Positions 1 through 11,091 of a DNA stretch of 20,722 nucleotides are shown here, in pieces (position 1 is the stretch's first letter; each line of letters starts with the position of its first letter). The translations under genes were made by a program, and so were the position numbers. Origin of the DNA: Vairimorpha apis BRL 01 (lineage: Eukaryota > Microsporidia > Nosematidae); assembly GCA_000447185.1 (NCBI GenBank), contig KE647106.1:1-20722 (forward strand), in the 5' to 3' direction. Under the pieces are notes generated by a model that had not been told where the DNA came from, did not search any database, and was given only the letters and a program-made list of their open reading frames with translations.

Positions 1-589
1 ATTCTACTAAATTTAATAATTATTAATGCTATTAATATTCATCTTTATGATTATGTAAATTTAAATTGTTTTTAATAAAATGTGTTTTATTGCAAAGGGT
101 ACATAAAATTTATCATTAAGAATTTATATATTTATAAAAATCAGATTTAATATTTAAACATAGTCATTAAATAATGTTTAAAATTAAAAAATTTACCATA
201 TTTGTAGTTATTTTTAAAATACTTATTAAATATATAAAACTATTTCATTAAAAATTTATCACTAAATTTATTTTAAATAAAAAATATTATATTTTCATCT
301 TAATAATTGAAATGTGTAAAAATTATTTTTTCAAAATATTATATTTTTAAAATTAATAAATCTAATATATTACTAGGTTGTATTTAAAAAATACTTACAA
401 TTAAAAATTCAAAAAATCTATAGTCTTTTATAATATTTCAATTATAATGCATTTAGTATCATAGAATAATTCTAATTAACAATCAACTTTAATATAGAAT
501 TCTAATTTTAAAGTGCTCTTTTAGTTTTTTGTTTTATAAAAAAAGCTTAAATATATTAAAAATCTAGTGTAAAATATGCATTTAAAAAT
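1..589. other. A/T-rich spacer at left edge
   Basis: Almost pure A/T sequence with stops in all frames and no CCC-plus-ATG signal. It is the 3' flank of the EXO70-like gene that ends at 590. I see no gene, RNA or clear repeat in it. Confidence 0.7.
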
Positions 590-2042
590 TTATTTACCAA
601 TAAATAAACAATTTATACGTTCATTTAAATCATTTTGATTTCCTTCATACCCTTTTTTCCCAATTTCTTCCCAAATCATTTTTTTTAATTTTGGAACTAT
701 TTTTTCTTTAATTTCATCAGATAAATAGTAGCTTTTTAATGAACTCAGATTTGAATCAATGAATTTTGATAATCTATCTGAAGATCTATCTTTTAACTCA
801 TTTTGAAAAGTATTTGTAATATTATTTATATTTTCTTCTATAAATTTCTTTACATCAATATTTTCAACATTATAATATTGAAAAATATACAAGTTATTTA
901 TCAAATAAATAGATTTTTTTAAACTAGGCAAATCCTCAGAGATTTCAAATAATTTCTTTATTAAAGATGAGCACATTTTTAAGAAAAAGTCATTTAATGT
1001 TTGTGTTTTAAAAAAAGGACCGTAATTTTTTATAAAAATTTTTGATATTTGTGAATATTCAGACATTTTATCCATTGCTATTTTTAAATCAATAGAAATT
1101 TTTTCCACATCACAAAAATCATTAGATTTACTAATTTTTTGAATATTATCAACAAAGGTTAAAAATATATTACACATTAATTTGTAAATTTGATCTTTAT
1201 ATACATATAATTCTTCAATTTCCTTAATTTTTTTTCATCATTATGTTTAAGATGATGATTTAATTCAATTAAAAATGGAATATTTTCTAGTTTTTCTTCA
1301 TTCTCAATAATTAATAAAATATCAGCAATGACTTTTTCATATTAATAACCAAAATTTTATTTAAACCTAAATTAATACTATTTCCATTTTTATCACCTAA
1401 TAGCTTAATAGTATAAAAATTAATAAAACTTAAATTATCTTCTAAGCTTTTAATTTTTCAAGTAAAAGATTTTTATCATTTTTTATAAAATCAAAGTTAG
1501 ACCTTTGATAAATTGTTGATGATATTTTTTTTAACAAATTTTTTGTTTACTGTAAAGTTTTCAAGAAATAAAAACAATTCATTCATTTCTTTAAGTTTAT
1601 CTTTTTCTAATATTAAATTTTTAAAAAATATTTGTTCAACTTTAATATTTAAATTTTGTAATAGTGAATTAATTTCTTGAAGTAATGTTTTTACAATCAT
1701 TATTTTTTCAAAATTTTCAAGTCTATTTTTCATTTCTAACAAATTTTTACCTTTATCAAGAATCTTATTTTCAAAACAATTATCAATATTCATTTCTGTT
1801 TCAAAAAATTTACTTATTTCTGAATTTATTTTTTCAAAATTGTTATAAGAACTTAAAAAAATATTATAAAAATTTAATAATAAATCTATATTTGTTTTTG
1901 GTTCATTAAAAGGTTTAAATTCTTCGACAGCATTCATTTTAGTATACTCAACTTCTCTGTATATATTTTTTAATATTTTATCAATCTTTTCTGAATGTTT
2001 TAAACATTTTTTTAATGTTTCCTTAGCATTATGAATTGCCAT
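590..2042 (-). CDS. EXO70: EXO70-like exocyst subunit, four frame breaks
   Basis: One gene of about 484 residues split into five reading-frame pieces. The start at 2042 has CCC four bases upstream. The N-terminal piece (to about 1525) is helical and Lys/Glu/Asn-rich, like the Exo70 coiled-coil rod. The last piece holds a stretch around SIYLINNLYIFQYY that resembles the Exo70 'FLxNNxxYI' signature, and it ends in ERINCLF like the family's final helix. Exo70 helps tether secretory vesicles at the plasma membrane. The frame changes at T-runs 1525-1532, 1454-1458, 1333-1337 and 1228-1235. The open stretches between them read as sensible helical protein, so they belong to the gene. Three breaks need one extra A; the first needs one A fewer or two more. 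It could be a true pseudogene or sequencing error. The yeast protein is about 620 residues. The identity rests on remembered family motifs, not on an alignment. Confidence 0.55.
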
Positions 2043-2393
2043 ATAAGGGAATTTTTCTTATTTTATTTAAAAAAATTATACTTTAAATAAATAAAATTTA
2101 GATAACTTTTTTGTATATAAAATAATAATGTTATATAAATTGAAGATGAAATATAAAAATTTAAATAATGTCTTTATTAATAATAATTCATGATTTTAAG
2201 TTTTTAATTTATGTAAAGTTTATAATTCTCATAGTTTTATAATATTAAATATTACTAATACAATAAACATCTAAATGTTTATATAAATAAACAAACTATT
2301 AGATATTGTTTATGTAAACAAATTTCTTACTACTATAAATTATAAAATTATAAATAAACACAAATTTAGAAACAATTTTTATTAGACCCTAAA
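2043..2393. promoter_or_regulatory. Divergent intergenic promoter region
   Basis: About 350 bases of A/T-rich DNA separate the divergently transcribed EXO70-like and RPT5 genes. Each end carries the CCC signal next to its start codon: 2047-2049 read on the minus strand (CCCTTATATG) and 2387-2389 on the plus strand (CCCTAAAATG). No other element is recognisable. Confidence 0.6.
2387..2389 (+). promoter_or_regulatory. CCC start-proximal signal of RPT5
   Basis: CCC followed by TAAA and then the ATG at 2394. This microsporidian signal marks 2394 as the true start rather than the first in-frame Met at 2561, which would remove the N-terminal coiled coil. Confidence 0.7.
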
Positions 2394-3592
2394 ATGAATC
2401 TTCAAGATTTAAAAAATATGATCCTGAAATTGAATCAAGAACAATTCAACAAATTGAAGAGCGTACAAAGCTTATTAATTCCGAAACTAGAATTTTACAG
2501 AGCAGAATAAACAACATTAAACATGATACAGCTACAAAATCTGCACAGGTAGCCGAAAATATGGAAAAAATTCGATTAAATAAACAGTTGCCTTATCTTG
2601 TAGGTAATGTTGTTGAATTATTTGAAGAAGGAAATGGTGTAGTTAATACATCTACAAGGATTACATCATATTTACCTATGCTTGGACTTGTTAATGAAAA
2701 AGACATCAAACCAGGAGATTTGGTTGCTCTTCATAAAGAGACAAATATTATATTTGAAAAATTGCCTCCAAATTACGATACTAAAGTAAAGGCAATGGAA
2801 TTAGATAATAGGCCAGATGAAACTTATGAAGATATAGGTGGGTTAGAAAGACAAATTGAAGAATTAAATGAAGCAATTGTTTTACCTTTTACTCATCCAG
2901 AAAGATTTAAAAAGCTCAATATAAAACCACCAAAAGGTGTTCTTATGTATGGTCCACCAGGAACTGGGAAAACATTGATGGCTCGTGCTTGTGCTAGTAA
3001 AACTAATGCTACTTTTCTTAAATTAGCTGGACCACAATTAGTTCAAATGTATATTGGTGACGGTGCTCGATTAGTAAGAGATGCTTTTGCCTTAGCTAAG
3101 GAAAAAAGTCCAACTATAATTTTTATCGATGAAATTGATGCTATTGGCACAAAAAGAGTTGCTTCTGATCGAACGGGTGATAGAGAAGTTCAAAGGACTA
3201 TGTTAGAATTATTGAATCAACTTGATGGATTTACATCACATGAAAATGTAAAAATTATAGCTGCTACTAATAGAGTTGATATTTTAGATCCTGCATTGCT
3301 TAGAAGTGGTCGACTTGATAGAAAAATTGAATTTCCTTTACCAAATTCAGAAGGTAGAAAAAGAATTTTGCAAATTCATTCTCGAAAAATGGTCGTAGAA
3401 GGAAATGTAAATTTTGATGAGCTTGCTAGAAGTACTGAAGGTTTTAATGGAGCACAATGTAAAGCAGTTTGTGTTGAAGCAGGTATGGCTGCGCTTAGAA
3501 AAGATAGAAGTATGATATCTCAGAATGATTTTATGGATGGAATTTTAGAAGTTCTTTCTCGTAAAAAATCTAAACTTGTTTATTTTACTTAA
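2394..3592 (+). CDS. RPT5: 26S proteasome regulatory ATPase Rpt5 (one early frame break)
   Basis: AAA+ ATPase of the 19S base ring, which unfolds ubiquitinated substrates and feeds them into the 20S core. With the frame joined it has about 399 residues (yeast 434). In order: N-terminal coiled coil to about 60; OB domain beginning [12 protein letters not shown]; Walker A GPPGTGKT near 187-194; Walker B IIFIDEID near 242-249; sensor N in AATNR; arginine fingers in [10 protein letters not shown] near 304 and 307. [14 protein letters not shown] and FNGAQ-KAV point to Rpt5 rather than another Rpt. The C-terminus is YFT, where other Rpt5 proteins end in hydrophobic-Tyr-X. The ATG at 2394 and the conserved body are in different frames; the switch lies in the A6 run 2411-2416, where one more A joins them. 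Without the join, translation from 2394 stops after 40 codons. Confidence 0.96.
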
Positions 3593-4090
3593 TTAAAATT
3601 TTTTCTTTGTTATAAATTTTTTGAAAACTTATTTATGTACAAATCTAATTTAACTATATCAAATGTGTAATAAAAATAATTATAACAATAGTATTTGTAA
3701 GTTTAAACTTTTTTAATTCGTTTTTAAATTTTTTGAAAAAATTTAATGTTATGCTTTAAAAAGAAGTATAGTTTTATAAATATTTAAAACAAACTAACAT
3801 ATTAATATTATAAAATATAATTTAATTTAAAATAAGTTTAAAAATTATTTTGTAAGATAATAAATGAAATTTAAATAAATAGCTTAAAAATAAACATTTT
3901 CATTTTATAAAAAACTTAAAAATGTATAAAACAACATTAATAGCAAATAAAATAATTTAAAATTTTATTAAATTTTTTAATTTTTAAATGTATTCACGTA
4001 TTTAATGTATTAAAATGAATATTATAATGTTTGAATATAATATAAACACATTATTAAATTGATATTTTTGTAGTAATTAATAATTTAATG

Positions 4091-4346
4091 TTGTTACTTA
4101 AATCTATTACACAGATGTAAGATAATATATAACATTGGTGATAATATGGTATGATATAGTAAGGAAATGATAATACGCTTTAAATATAGAATGTTGATTT
4201 TTATCACATACCAAATTGATGTGTACATCTAATCTATATATTTAAAAGAATTTTAACTAAATACAGAAGAGAAGCAAAATATTGTAACCAAAGAAAAAGA
4301 CCGACAAATTACCATTTACCCTGAGCCTATGTTAACATAAACAAAT
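4091..4346 (+). repeat. Dispersed element, left inverted copy
   Basis: About 256 bases that align, landmark by landmark, with the minus strand of 10204-10469. Shared blocks in the same order are a TTGT-ACTT start, GTGATAATATG (4138), ACATCTA (4225), ACAGAAG (4263) and a 24-base end from TGAGCC to ATAAACAAA (4322-4345) with three mismatches. Block spacings agree to within about 20 bases. The element lies about 1.3 kb upstream of the secreted-protein gene at 5673, on the same strand. Function unknown; it could be an old duplicated flank, a decayed mobile element or an RNA gene relic. Confidence 0.6.
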
Positions 4347-5668
4347 CAAAAAAATTAAAAAGCATTTTAATAAACAATTTTAATTATACATATATAATTT
4401 CTTAATAAATAATATCATAATTCATTGTAAAATCAATGTTAAAAGATTTTTAAAAAATTTATATTTATGTATTGTGTTTGATAAAATTAAATAAAAAAAA
4501 TTTTACTTAAGAAATATTTTTTATTATATAAAGTCAATAAAAAATGACAATTTATTTTAGGAGAAGTAGATTTCAAATAAAAAAATTTTAATTTTAAATT
4601 ACAAAACTTTTAATAAAAAATTAGCTAAGACATAATAAATAAAATATTATTTTAAGCAAAATATAATATGCTAATAATACCAAAATTAAAAGCTTTTTAT
4701 TTAAAAAAAAAGTTAACATATATATAAATGATAAATTATTTTAAATCGTAATTAAAATTTTTTTGATTAATAAAACATATTCTACATAACAAATTTACAA
4801 ATTGGATTGAAAATTATTTAGTACATATATGAAATAAGAAAAATACATAAATAATTTTTTTAACATTATTTATAATGAAAAAATTCTTAAATTTATATTT
4901 TTTGTTAAAAATATCAAAATATCTCTAATATATAATTAAAATATTTTTTTTCATAAAAAAAATTTAAGAATTTAAAAGTTATTAATACATTTTAACAGCC
5001 AGTTTTATAAGTATGTGTAATAAAAAATTACCTATAAAAACAACATTATAACAAATTTTATTATTTAAAATATTAATTTTTGATTATGTTATTTATTAAA
5101 ATTCTTTAAATTAGATCAAATAAAAATAATTTTACCATAAATATAACAAAACATTTTTTTTATGAATATTTAACATTCTTTTTATAACTTTTGTATTTTT
5201 TTCTCATTGTAAAAATAAACTGTGAAACTTAAGATTTAAATAAAAATTAACAATTTATAGATTATAATATGCATAAAATATTTATAAGTAATAAATTAAA
5301 AATTATATTACTAATAATATAAAAACTTTTTACATAGAATGTTATATTGGATTTAATCTCTATTTTTAACAATCTTTTTTATTAGAAAAAAAAATTCAAT
5401 AAATGAGTCAATAAAATTAATACAACAAATTTATAATTTTATTACTACAAAAAAATGTTTAAATAATTTTTACTTGATCATAATTAGTTTGTTTGTCTGT
5501 TTAAATAAAAAACAATTTATCAAAATTTATAAAAATAAATGAAAACAAATTTATAAATGTTCATAAATGATGCGGTAAACATATTGTAGTCCAAAAAATT
5601 ATTAAATTAAAATATTATATTTAATTAAAATTAATAAATTTTATAATATAAAAATTAAAGAATTTTAA

Positions 5669-5671
5669 CCC
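5669..5671 (+). promoter_or_regulatory. CCC start-proximal signal
   Basis: CCC one base before the ATG at 5673 (AACCCAATG). It supports this start and hence the N-terminal signal peptide of the following gene. Confidence 0.7.
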
Positions 5672-5672
5672 A

Positions 5673-6562
5673 ATGTATAATTTACTAATTTTATTATCAA
5701 ATTTATATATCAAAGCATCTGATTCATACAATAGTGAATTTTCAACAAGTTCTAAACAAAATCTTACACTAAACAATGATAATGGTACAAGTAATTCACA
5801 AAATACAAGATTAAAAAATAACAGCTCTTTGATAAATAGTAATTTATCTCAATTGAACGAATATGATCTACCTATAACGGAAATATTGGGTCGTTCTTAC
5901 AATCAAATAATTGAACATAAACGAAATTTGCTAAAATTATATCAAAATAGAACAAAAAATAAATTTACATTAGATAATATACATGGAAAAATTTATAAGA
6001 GAATAATAGACACTAAAAATGTTGATACCATTACTGAAGAAGACGACGAACAAAAGTTAACACAAAATGAATTTAATACAATGTATAAATCTGATCAAAA
6101 TCTATCTACAATGAAAAACAATGATAAAATTATTAAAAATGGAAAAAGTAATTCACAAATATCATTAAGTGATAGTCTTGTCGATTTTGCAAATAGCTTG
6201 GGTGATGAGAAATGTGATATAACATTTAATAATTTTATAAAAACAAAAAATTCTACAGAACCAGAATACCAGATTGAAAAACGAAGAAATGGTGTCTTAA
6301 TAAAAAATAATGATCTTCATCCTTGTAATAATATTTTGTCTGTAGAATTAGACAATAATGGCTTAGAAAAACTTGGAAGAAAAAAAAGTTGCGAAAAAAA
6401 AATTACTATGAACAAAAGAATTTTTCTAATGAAAAATCTAATTGTTTGTCATCAGCGAATAATGAACCATCTAATAACACTGATGATATAAATAAAACGC
6501 CAAAATTTTTACGTAAATTATGTAATAGTTTCAGAAGAAAACGAAAAACTAATAACAAATAA
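5673..6562 (+). CDS. Secreted Ser/Asn-rich protein of unknown function, one frame break
   Basis: Not a family I recognise. The start has CCC one base upstream. Residues 1-16 (MYNLLILLSNLYIKAS) form a likely signal peptide with no later membrane span, so export is expected. The rest is polar, Ser/Asn/Lys-rich and probably disordered, with GRSYNQIIEHKRNLLKL at 73-89. In the starting frame it stops at 6491 after a short, un-protein-like tail. One more A in the A8 run 6380-6387 or the A9 run 6394-6402 gives a better tail to 6562, ending in a basic segment with LRKLCNSFRRKRK (about 296 residues). That tail and the GRS/KR segment resemble the convergent neighbour at 7259-8403, suggesting paralogues. 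It may be a host-exposed effector, but nothing here proves that. Confidence 0.7.
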
Positions 6563-7258
6563 TTAAAATTTTTTTTAATGATTTTTAAATAAATAAAATT
6601 CAAAAATTTATTTTATAATTTTAATTCTTTAACGTTTTAATATACACAAAATTCATTAATTTTGTTATTTATCAATAAATATAAGAAATTTTTAAAAATG
6701 TTTAAAATAATTTTATCTAAAGCAAATCAATATTTTATTATAAATTAAATTTTATTAAGTAGTATTATACATTATAAATATAAATCAAATAAACATTAAA
6801 TTTTTACATATTATAATAAGTAAATAATATTTCTTATTCAAAATAACTTAAATTAAAATTAAATTTTTTTTATTTTTATTTCTATGTCGTTTCATAGATT
6901 TTTCAAAAATTCAATAAATTTTTTTTGGTTGTTATTTATATAATTTTAAAATTAAAATCATTTTAAAAATATTAACGTGTAATATCATATTTTAAAAAGC
7001 TTGTCACATTTAAAATTGTTAAATAAAAAATAAACATTTTACAAATTTAAGTTATCATTTAAATTATATACTTTCTATATATTAAATAAGATACATTTAA
7101 CAAAATTTTTATTTATTTAATCTTTAAAATAGAGTAATAAATTTTTGCTTTAAAAACTAAAACTATTTAATATATTTATAAAGTAGAACCATTATTTTTA
7201 TAAAAAATTAACTTTTATTCCCTTCCTTAGTTCCAAATATTAAAATTATATTGAATTT
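6563..7258. other. Spacer between two convergent genes
   Basis: A/T-rich shared 3' flank of the two convergent secreted-protein genes. The only local structure is a small inverted repeat, CTATG-TCGTTT-CATAG, near 6882-6897. No gene seen. Confidence 0.6.
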
Positions 7259-8403
7259 TTAATTATTTTTTAACGAATACCTTCTCCAAAACCTACATAT
7301 ATTTTTTAAAGACATTTTATTAGGTTTATTCTTTGTTTCAATGAGTTTTTGAAATTTCATTAAACTTTTATTTTTATTTTTATCTAATGATTGATACAAT
7401 AAATTATTTTCATATGTATCAGTATCATTTTTTGATGAGATTATTTTTGAATTAATACAATCCAAACTTTTTGCTTTCTGTTTATTAATATTAACCTTTG
7501 AAATTAATTTTTTTGATTTATTACATTTGTTATCTTTTCCTTTCAAAATATATTTTGTAATTTTATTTTTATATTCATTGCGTTTAAAAATCTTTTTGAT
7601 TTTATTTTTAGTTAAAAATGAAGATTTTTTTGGTTTTTTAGTTAATATATCACTAATTATGTATAATTTTTTGTTTGCACAAAGAATTTCTTTGCATTTA
7701 TTAAAGTTTTCTACAAAATTGCATAATCTATCCTCATTATTAATAATTTTTTCATATTTATTTAATTTCAAGGAATGATTATCAAAAAGAATAGAATCTG
7801 AATTGTAATGATTATTTTTTTCAACTATGGATGTTTTGTCATATGTTAATTCTTGAATTTCATCTGAACTGTATTCCTCAGGATTAAATTTGTCTTTAGA
7901 ATAAATCATTTTTTTATTATCAGTAAGCAAATTATTATTTTGTTTTTTTGTATTGACAAATCATCTCTTATGCAACAATCATTACTGCTTGTTGTATTTA
8001 AAGAGTCGGGTAAAAAATCATTCAAAGATTTAAGTGCATAATTATTATAAATTTTATTTTCAAAACTTAATACTATATTTTGATCAATTTTATCCAATTT
8101 GGAAATGCTTTCATTGAAAGAAGTAACTAAACTTATAAGAAATAATCTTTTTTTAATAAAAAATTCAATTCTTTTTGATCTATCACAATTACTTAAAGTT
8201 AATGTTTGGTTATTATATTTAGTAAGTGCAATTGAATTTGAAAAATAATTTTTGCATGAATCTTGAGCATCTAAAGAGGATTCATAACTTTGGTCATACT
8301 TTGAATTAGTAACTAAGTTAAAATTTTCTTGATTATCTTTTTTAATATCAATTGTTGTTAAAATTATATAAAAAAATAAATATAAGTAAATTATTTCTTT
8401 CAT
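7259..8403 (-). CDS. Secreted Lys/Asn-rich protein of unknown function, one frame break
   Basis: About 381 residues when two overlapping frames are joined. The ATG at 8403 has CCC two bases upstream. Residues 1-20 (MKEIIYLYLFFYIILTTIDI) form a signal peptide or N-terminal anchor. The 5' frame covers to about 7943 and would end in an unlikely hydrophobic tail. One more A in the A7 run (T-run 7943-7949) continues it into KKQNNNLLTDNKK and a long Lys/Asn/Ser-rich region to the stop at 7259. The site reads A AAA AAC in the starting frame. DRSKRIEFFIKKR at 74-86 matches the position of GRS...HKR in the neighbour at 5673, and the C-terminus SLKNICRFWRRYSLKNN parallels its FLRKLCNSFRRKRKTNN. No enzyme motif is seen. 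Function unknown; a secreted multicopy family is the best guess. Confidence 0.7.
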
Positions 8404-8405
8404 AA

Positions 8406-8408
8406 GGG
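8406..8408 (-). promoter_or_regulatory. CCC start-proximal signal
   Basis: On the minus strand the sequence reads AATTCCCTTATG, placing CCC two bases before the ATG at 8403. This fixes the start of the secreted-protein gene. Confidence 0.7.
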
Positions 8409-10203
8409 AATTTAATTTTTTTTAATAAATGTTAATTTTAATTAATCATTAATTAAAAACAATTGTAACTTTATAAATTTAAATTCATATTATTATTTTT
8501 TTATAATATGTCAATTTATATATATATTTGTGTTATATATATATTTATATTAATAAACATTAAATTTTAAGTATTAAATTAAATCTTTAATTTGTATATA
8601 TTAAAAATTTTATTAATTTTTTTATATTATTAATATGCTCAAAATTTATCTTATCTTAATATTTTATAAATAGCTTTTAAATTTTAAAAATATAATTCAT
8701 AGCTATTTTTGAATAGTTCAAAATTAAGTAATTGTTTTTTTTATACAATTTAAATAATAATTATCGTTAAATATTTTTTATTTAAAAAATATTATTTTAA
8801 AAGTATTTTCAAACTCTTAATTTCATATTTATAATTAAATTATACATTAATTTACAATTACAAAATTTTTATATTAGTATGTTAATTAATTATTTATTTT
8901 AACTAAAACTGTTTTTTGATTTATTAAGATGTTGATTTTTATAAATTGTTAAAAATTTAGATATAAAAACTTTTTTTATAAAAGTTTTAATTTAATAAAA
9001 AATTACGAAACGATTATTAAAAATAATATAATAGTTGATACAACAAATTTATATTAAAAAATATATTTTGTAAGTTTTTAAAATTTTAATGATTATAGCT
9101 TATATTATTGAAAACATAAATTTATAGTATCATATTATTATGAATTTGATAATATATATAGTATTAAAAGAAAATTATAAAAATATTTATGATAATTTAA
9201 ACATCTGAAAATAATATTTTTTTTTCTCAATTATATAATCATAATATTCTTTTTAATTTGAAGTAATTTTAAGTTTTTTGAATTTTCATTCTACAATAAA
9301 GATTAATATAAGATTTATATAATTGCATTTGATATTAGTTCATTAAATTTAATTTTAATTTTATTATTTACATTAATTTTTAACAATATTTGATTTTTAA
9401 AAATTTAAGTTTCGTTTTTTTGTAAAAAATTAAGCGTAGTGTTTTTAATTCATGATTTAATTTATAATTTATAATTTCATAATTTTGTTATTTTTCATTG
9501 TAATTTTATAAATCATTTTATTTTAAAAATATATTCAAAAATTATATTACTGTTAAAAAAAATTATTTTAAATCATTATTATTAATTTATATATTAGAAT
9601 TTATAATACTAATGTTATTTATACAAAATCTTATTATGATGAATTTATTTTCATCTTTTATTATTATTTTATTTTAAAACTTACAAGTTTTATTGTTTTA
9701 TCTCAATAATAATTTTTTTACTTCAGATTAAAAAGTATATTTTAATATCAATATAAAATAAAATTAAAAAAGTTAATGATTAAAAATAAAAATAAAATGT
9801 TATAAATGTCTGTAAATGACATCTCTTTATAGGAATTTAGTCATTTAGTATTTATTATGTATATATGTTAATGTTCTATTATTTATTATGTATAATTTTG
9901 AAAAAATAACATTAAATTATTTTATTTAATTTTTAAATATGTAAATACAATTATTCTAATTATAAAATTTTTTAGATATTTTTAATAAAATTTTTTTTTA
10001 AATATAAATAAATTTAAACAATACATATATTAAAAAACAATAAAATGTAATCATTTTTTAACGTAAAAAATTTATTTTTAAACATATTGATTTTTTTATA
10101 AATTAATATACATGTTTTATAAGATTATTAAAAATTTTATCAAAACTAAAAATTAAGATATAATAAATTGTAAAAATTTTGTTAAATTATTGTTATTATT
10201 ATT

Positions 10204-10469
10204 TTTGTTTATGCTAATATTGGCTCAAAGAAAACTGTAAGTTTTTTTGTCTGCTTCTGCGTTTAATAAAATCATTTCTCTACTTCTGTTTTTTTAAAAT
10301 TTATTAAAATACTTTAAATTTTTCTTGATAGTTATAAACTAGATGTGCGATTTATCTCGTTCTCTAGTGTAAATTCGTTTTTTTAACAAAATATTTATAT
10401 TTACATATATACTATTGCATATTATCACATATATTATAATTTCTGTTTGCATTTATGTATCAAGTACAA
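10204..10469 (-). repeat. Dispersed element, right inverted copy
   Basis: Read on the minus strand this matches 4091-4346. In order: TTGTACTT at 10469, GTGATAATATG at 10428, ACATCTA at 10346, ACAGAAG at 10289 and TGAGCC to ATAAACAAA at 10227-10204. It lies 1.8 kb upstream of the secreted-protein gene starting at 8403 and points toward it, mirroring the left copy and the gene at 5673. Similarity is judged by eye at roughly 60-65 percent, higher in the named blocks. Confidence 0.6.
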
Positions 10470-11059
10470 TTTATTTATATGTTTATCATATTTAATAGTT
10501 TTCTTAATTGAATTTTTTTTATAGATATAATTAAAAACATCATTATTAAAAATATTTTTATTAAAACAATGCTTTAATTTCTTTATGTTTATGCAAAATA
10601 AAAAAAATTAATATTCATAAGTAATTATTTTTTAAATAATTAAAACTAAAATTAATTATCAAATAAAAAAGCATTTTAATTAATTTTTATATTTTTTTGA
10701 TAAAAATTTAATTTTTTATTATAACTAGAATAAAATTTTAAAAATAAAATCGATTTTTTTCTTTTTTTAAACATAGAAAATATTTATAGATTCAAAAACA
10801 ATTAAAAATATTGTTTCATATGTTTCTATTAATAATTATTTAGTTGTATATATTTAAAATTTTTTTTAAATTAAAATAATGTATCAAAATTAATCAATAG
10901 ATTTTTTTTGTAATAACAGTCAATTCAATTAATAATTAAATTGTAAATAAATTTCAAAATTAGGTTTATTGGTTTTAAATTAAACAATAAAAAATTTAAA
11001 TATTTTTAAAACATTGTTTGAAAAAATATTTATCCTTTTAAAAAAATGTTCTCCTTTCA

Positions 11060-11063
11060 CCCC
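11060..11063 (+). promoter_or_regulatory. CCCC tract upstream of acyltransferase
   Basis: A CCCC tract in TTTCACCCCATAAAA lies 28 bases before the ATG at 11092, farther than the 0-11 bases seen for the other genes. It also lies inside a 13-codon frame (11046-11087) that ends just before the ATG, probably by chance. Confidence 0.45.
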
Positions 11064-11091
11064 ATAAAAAATATTTTTTCTGAATAAATCT

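Larger units (their letters stand above)
3593..5672. other. 2.1 kb A/T-rich intergenic desert
   Basis: No open frame with codon-like composition and no tRNA-like or rRNA-like segment was found. The only part that stands out is the slightly G/C-richer stretch 4091-4346, listed separately as one arm of an inverted repeat. The rest is A/T runs and short hairpin-prone sequence. Confidence 0.65.
8404..11091. other. 2.7 kb A/T-rich intergenic desert
   Basis: Lies between the divergent secreted-protein and acyltransferase genes. No coding frame, tRNA or rRNA was recognised. The segment 10204-10469 is distinctly less A/T-rich and is the inverted partner of 4091-4346. A short direct repeat of ATTTATTATGTATA occurs near 9850 and 9880. 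Confidence 0.65.

Noticed and set aside
1228..1532. Introns as the cause of the frame changes in the EXO70-like gene
   Set aside because: The sequence between the breaks encodes continuous helical protein, and no GT...branch site...AG arrangement brackets the breaks.
1685..1909. Plus-strand open frame opposite the EXO70-like gene
   Set aside because: Phe/Leu/Tyr-rich mirror of Lys/Glu/Asn-rich minus-strand coding sequence; same explanation for the plus-strand frames at 7527-7778, 13296-13508, 13692-13922, 14259-14492, 17402-17602 and 17970-18152.
11046..11087. 13-codon upstream frame before the acyltransferase
   Set aside because: Too short to support, and it contains the CCCC tract that more likely belongs to the promoter; kept only as a remark.
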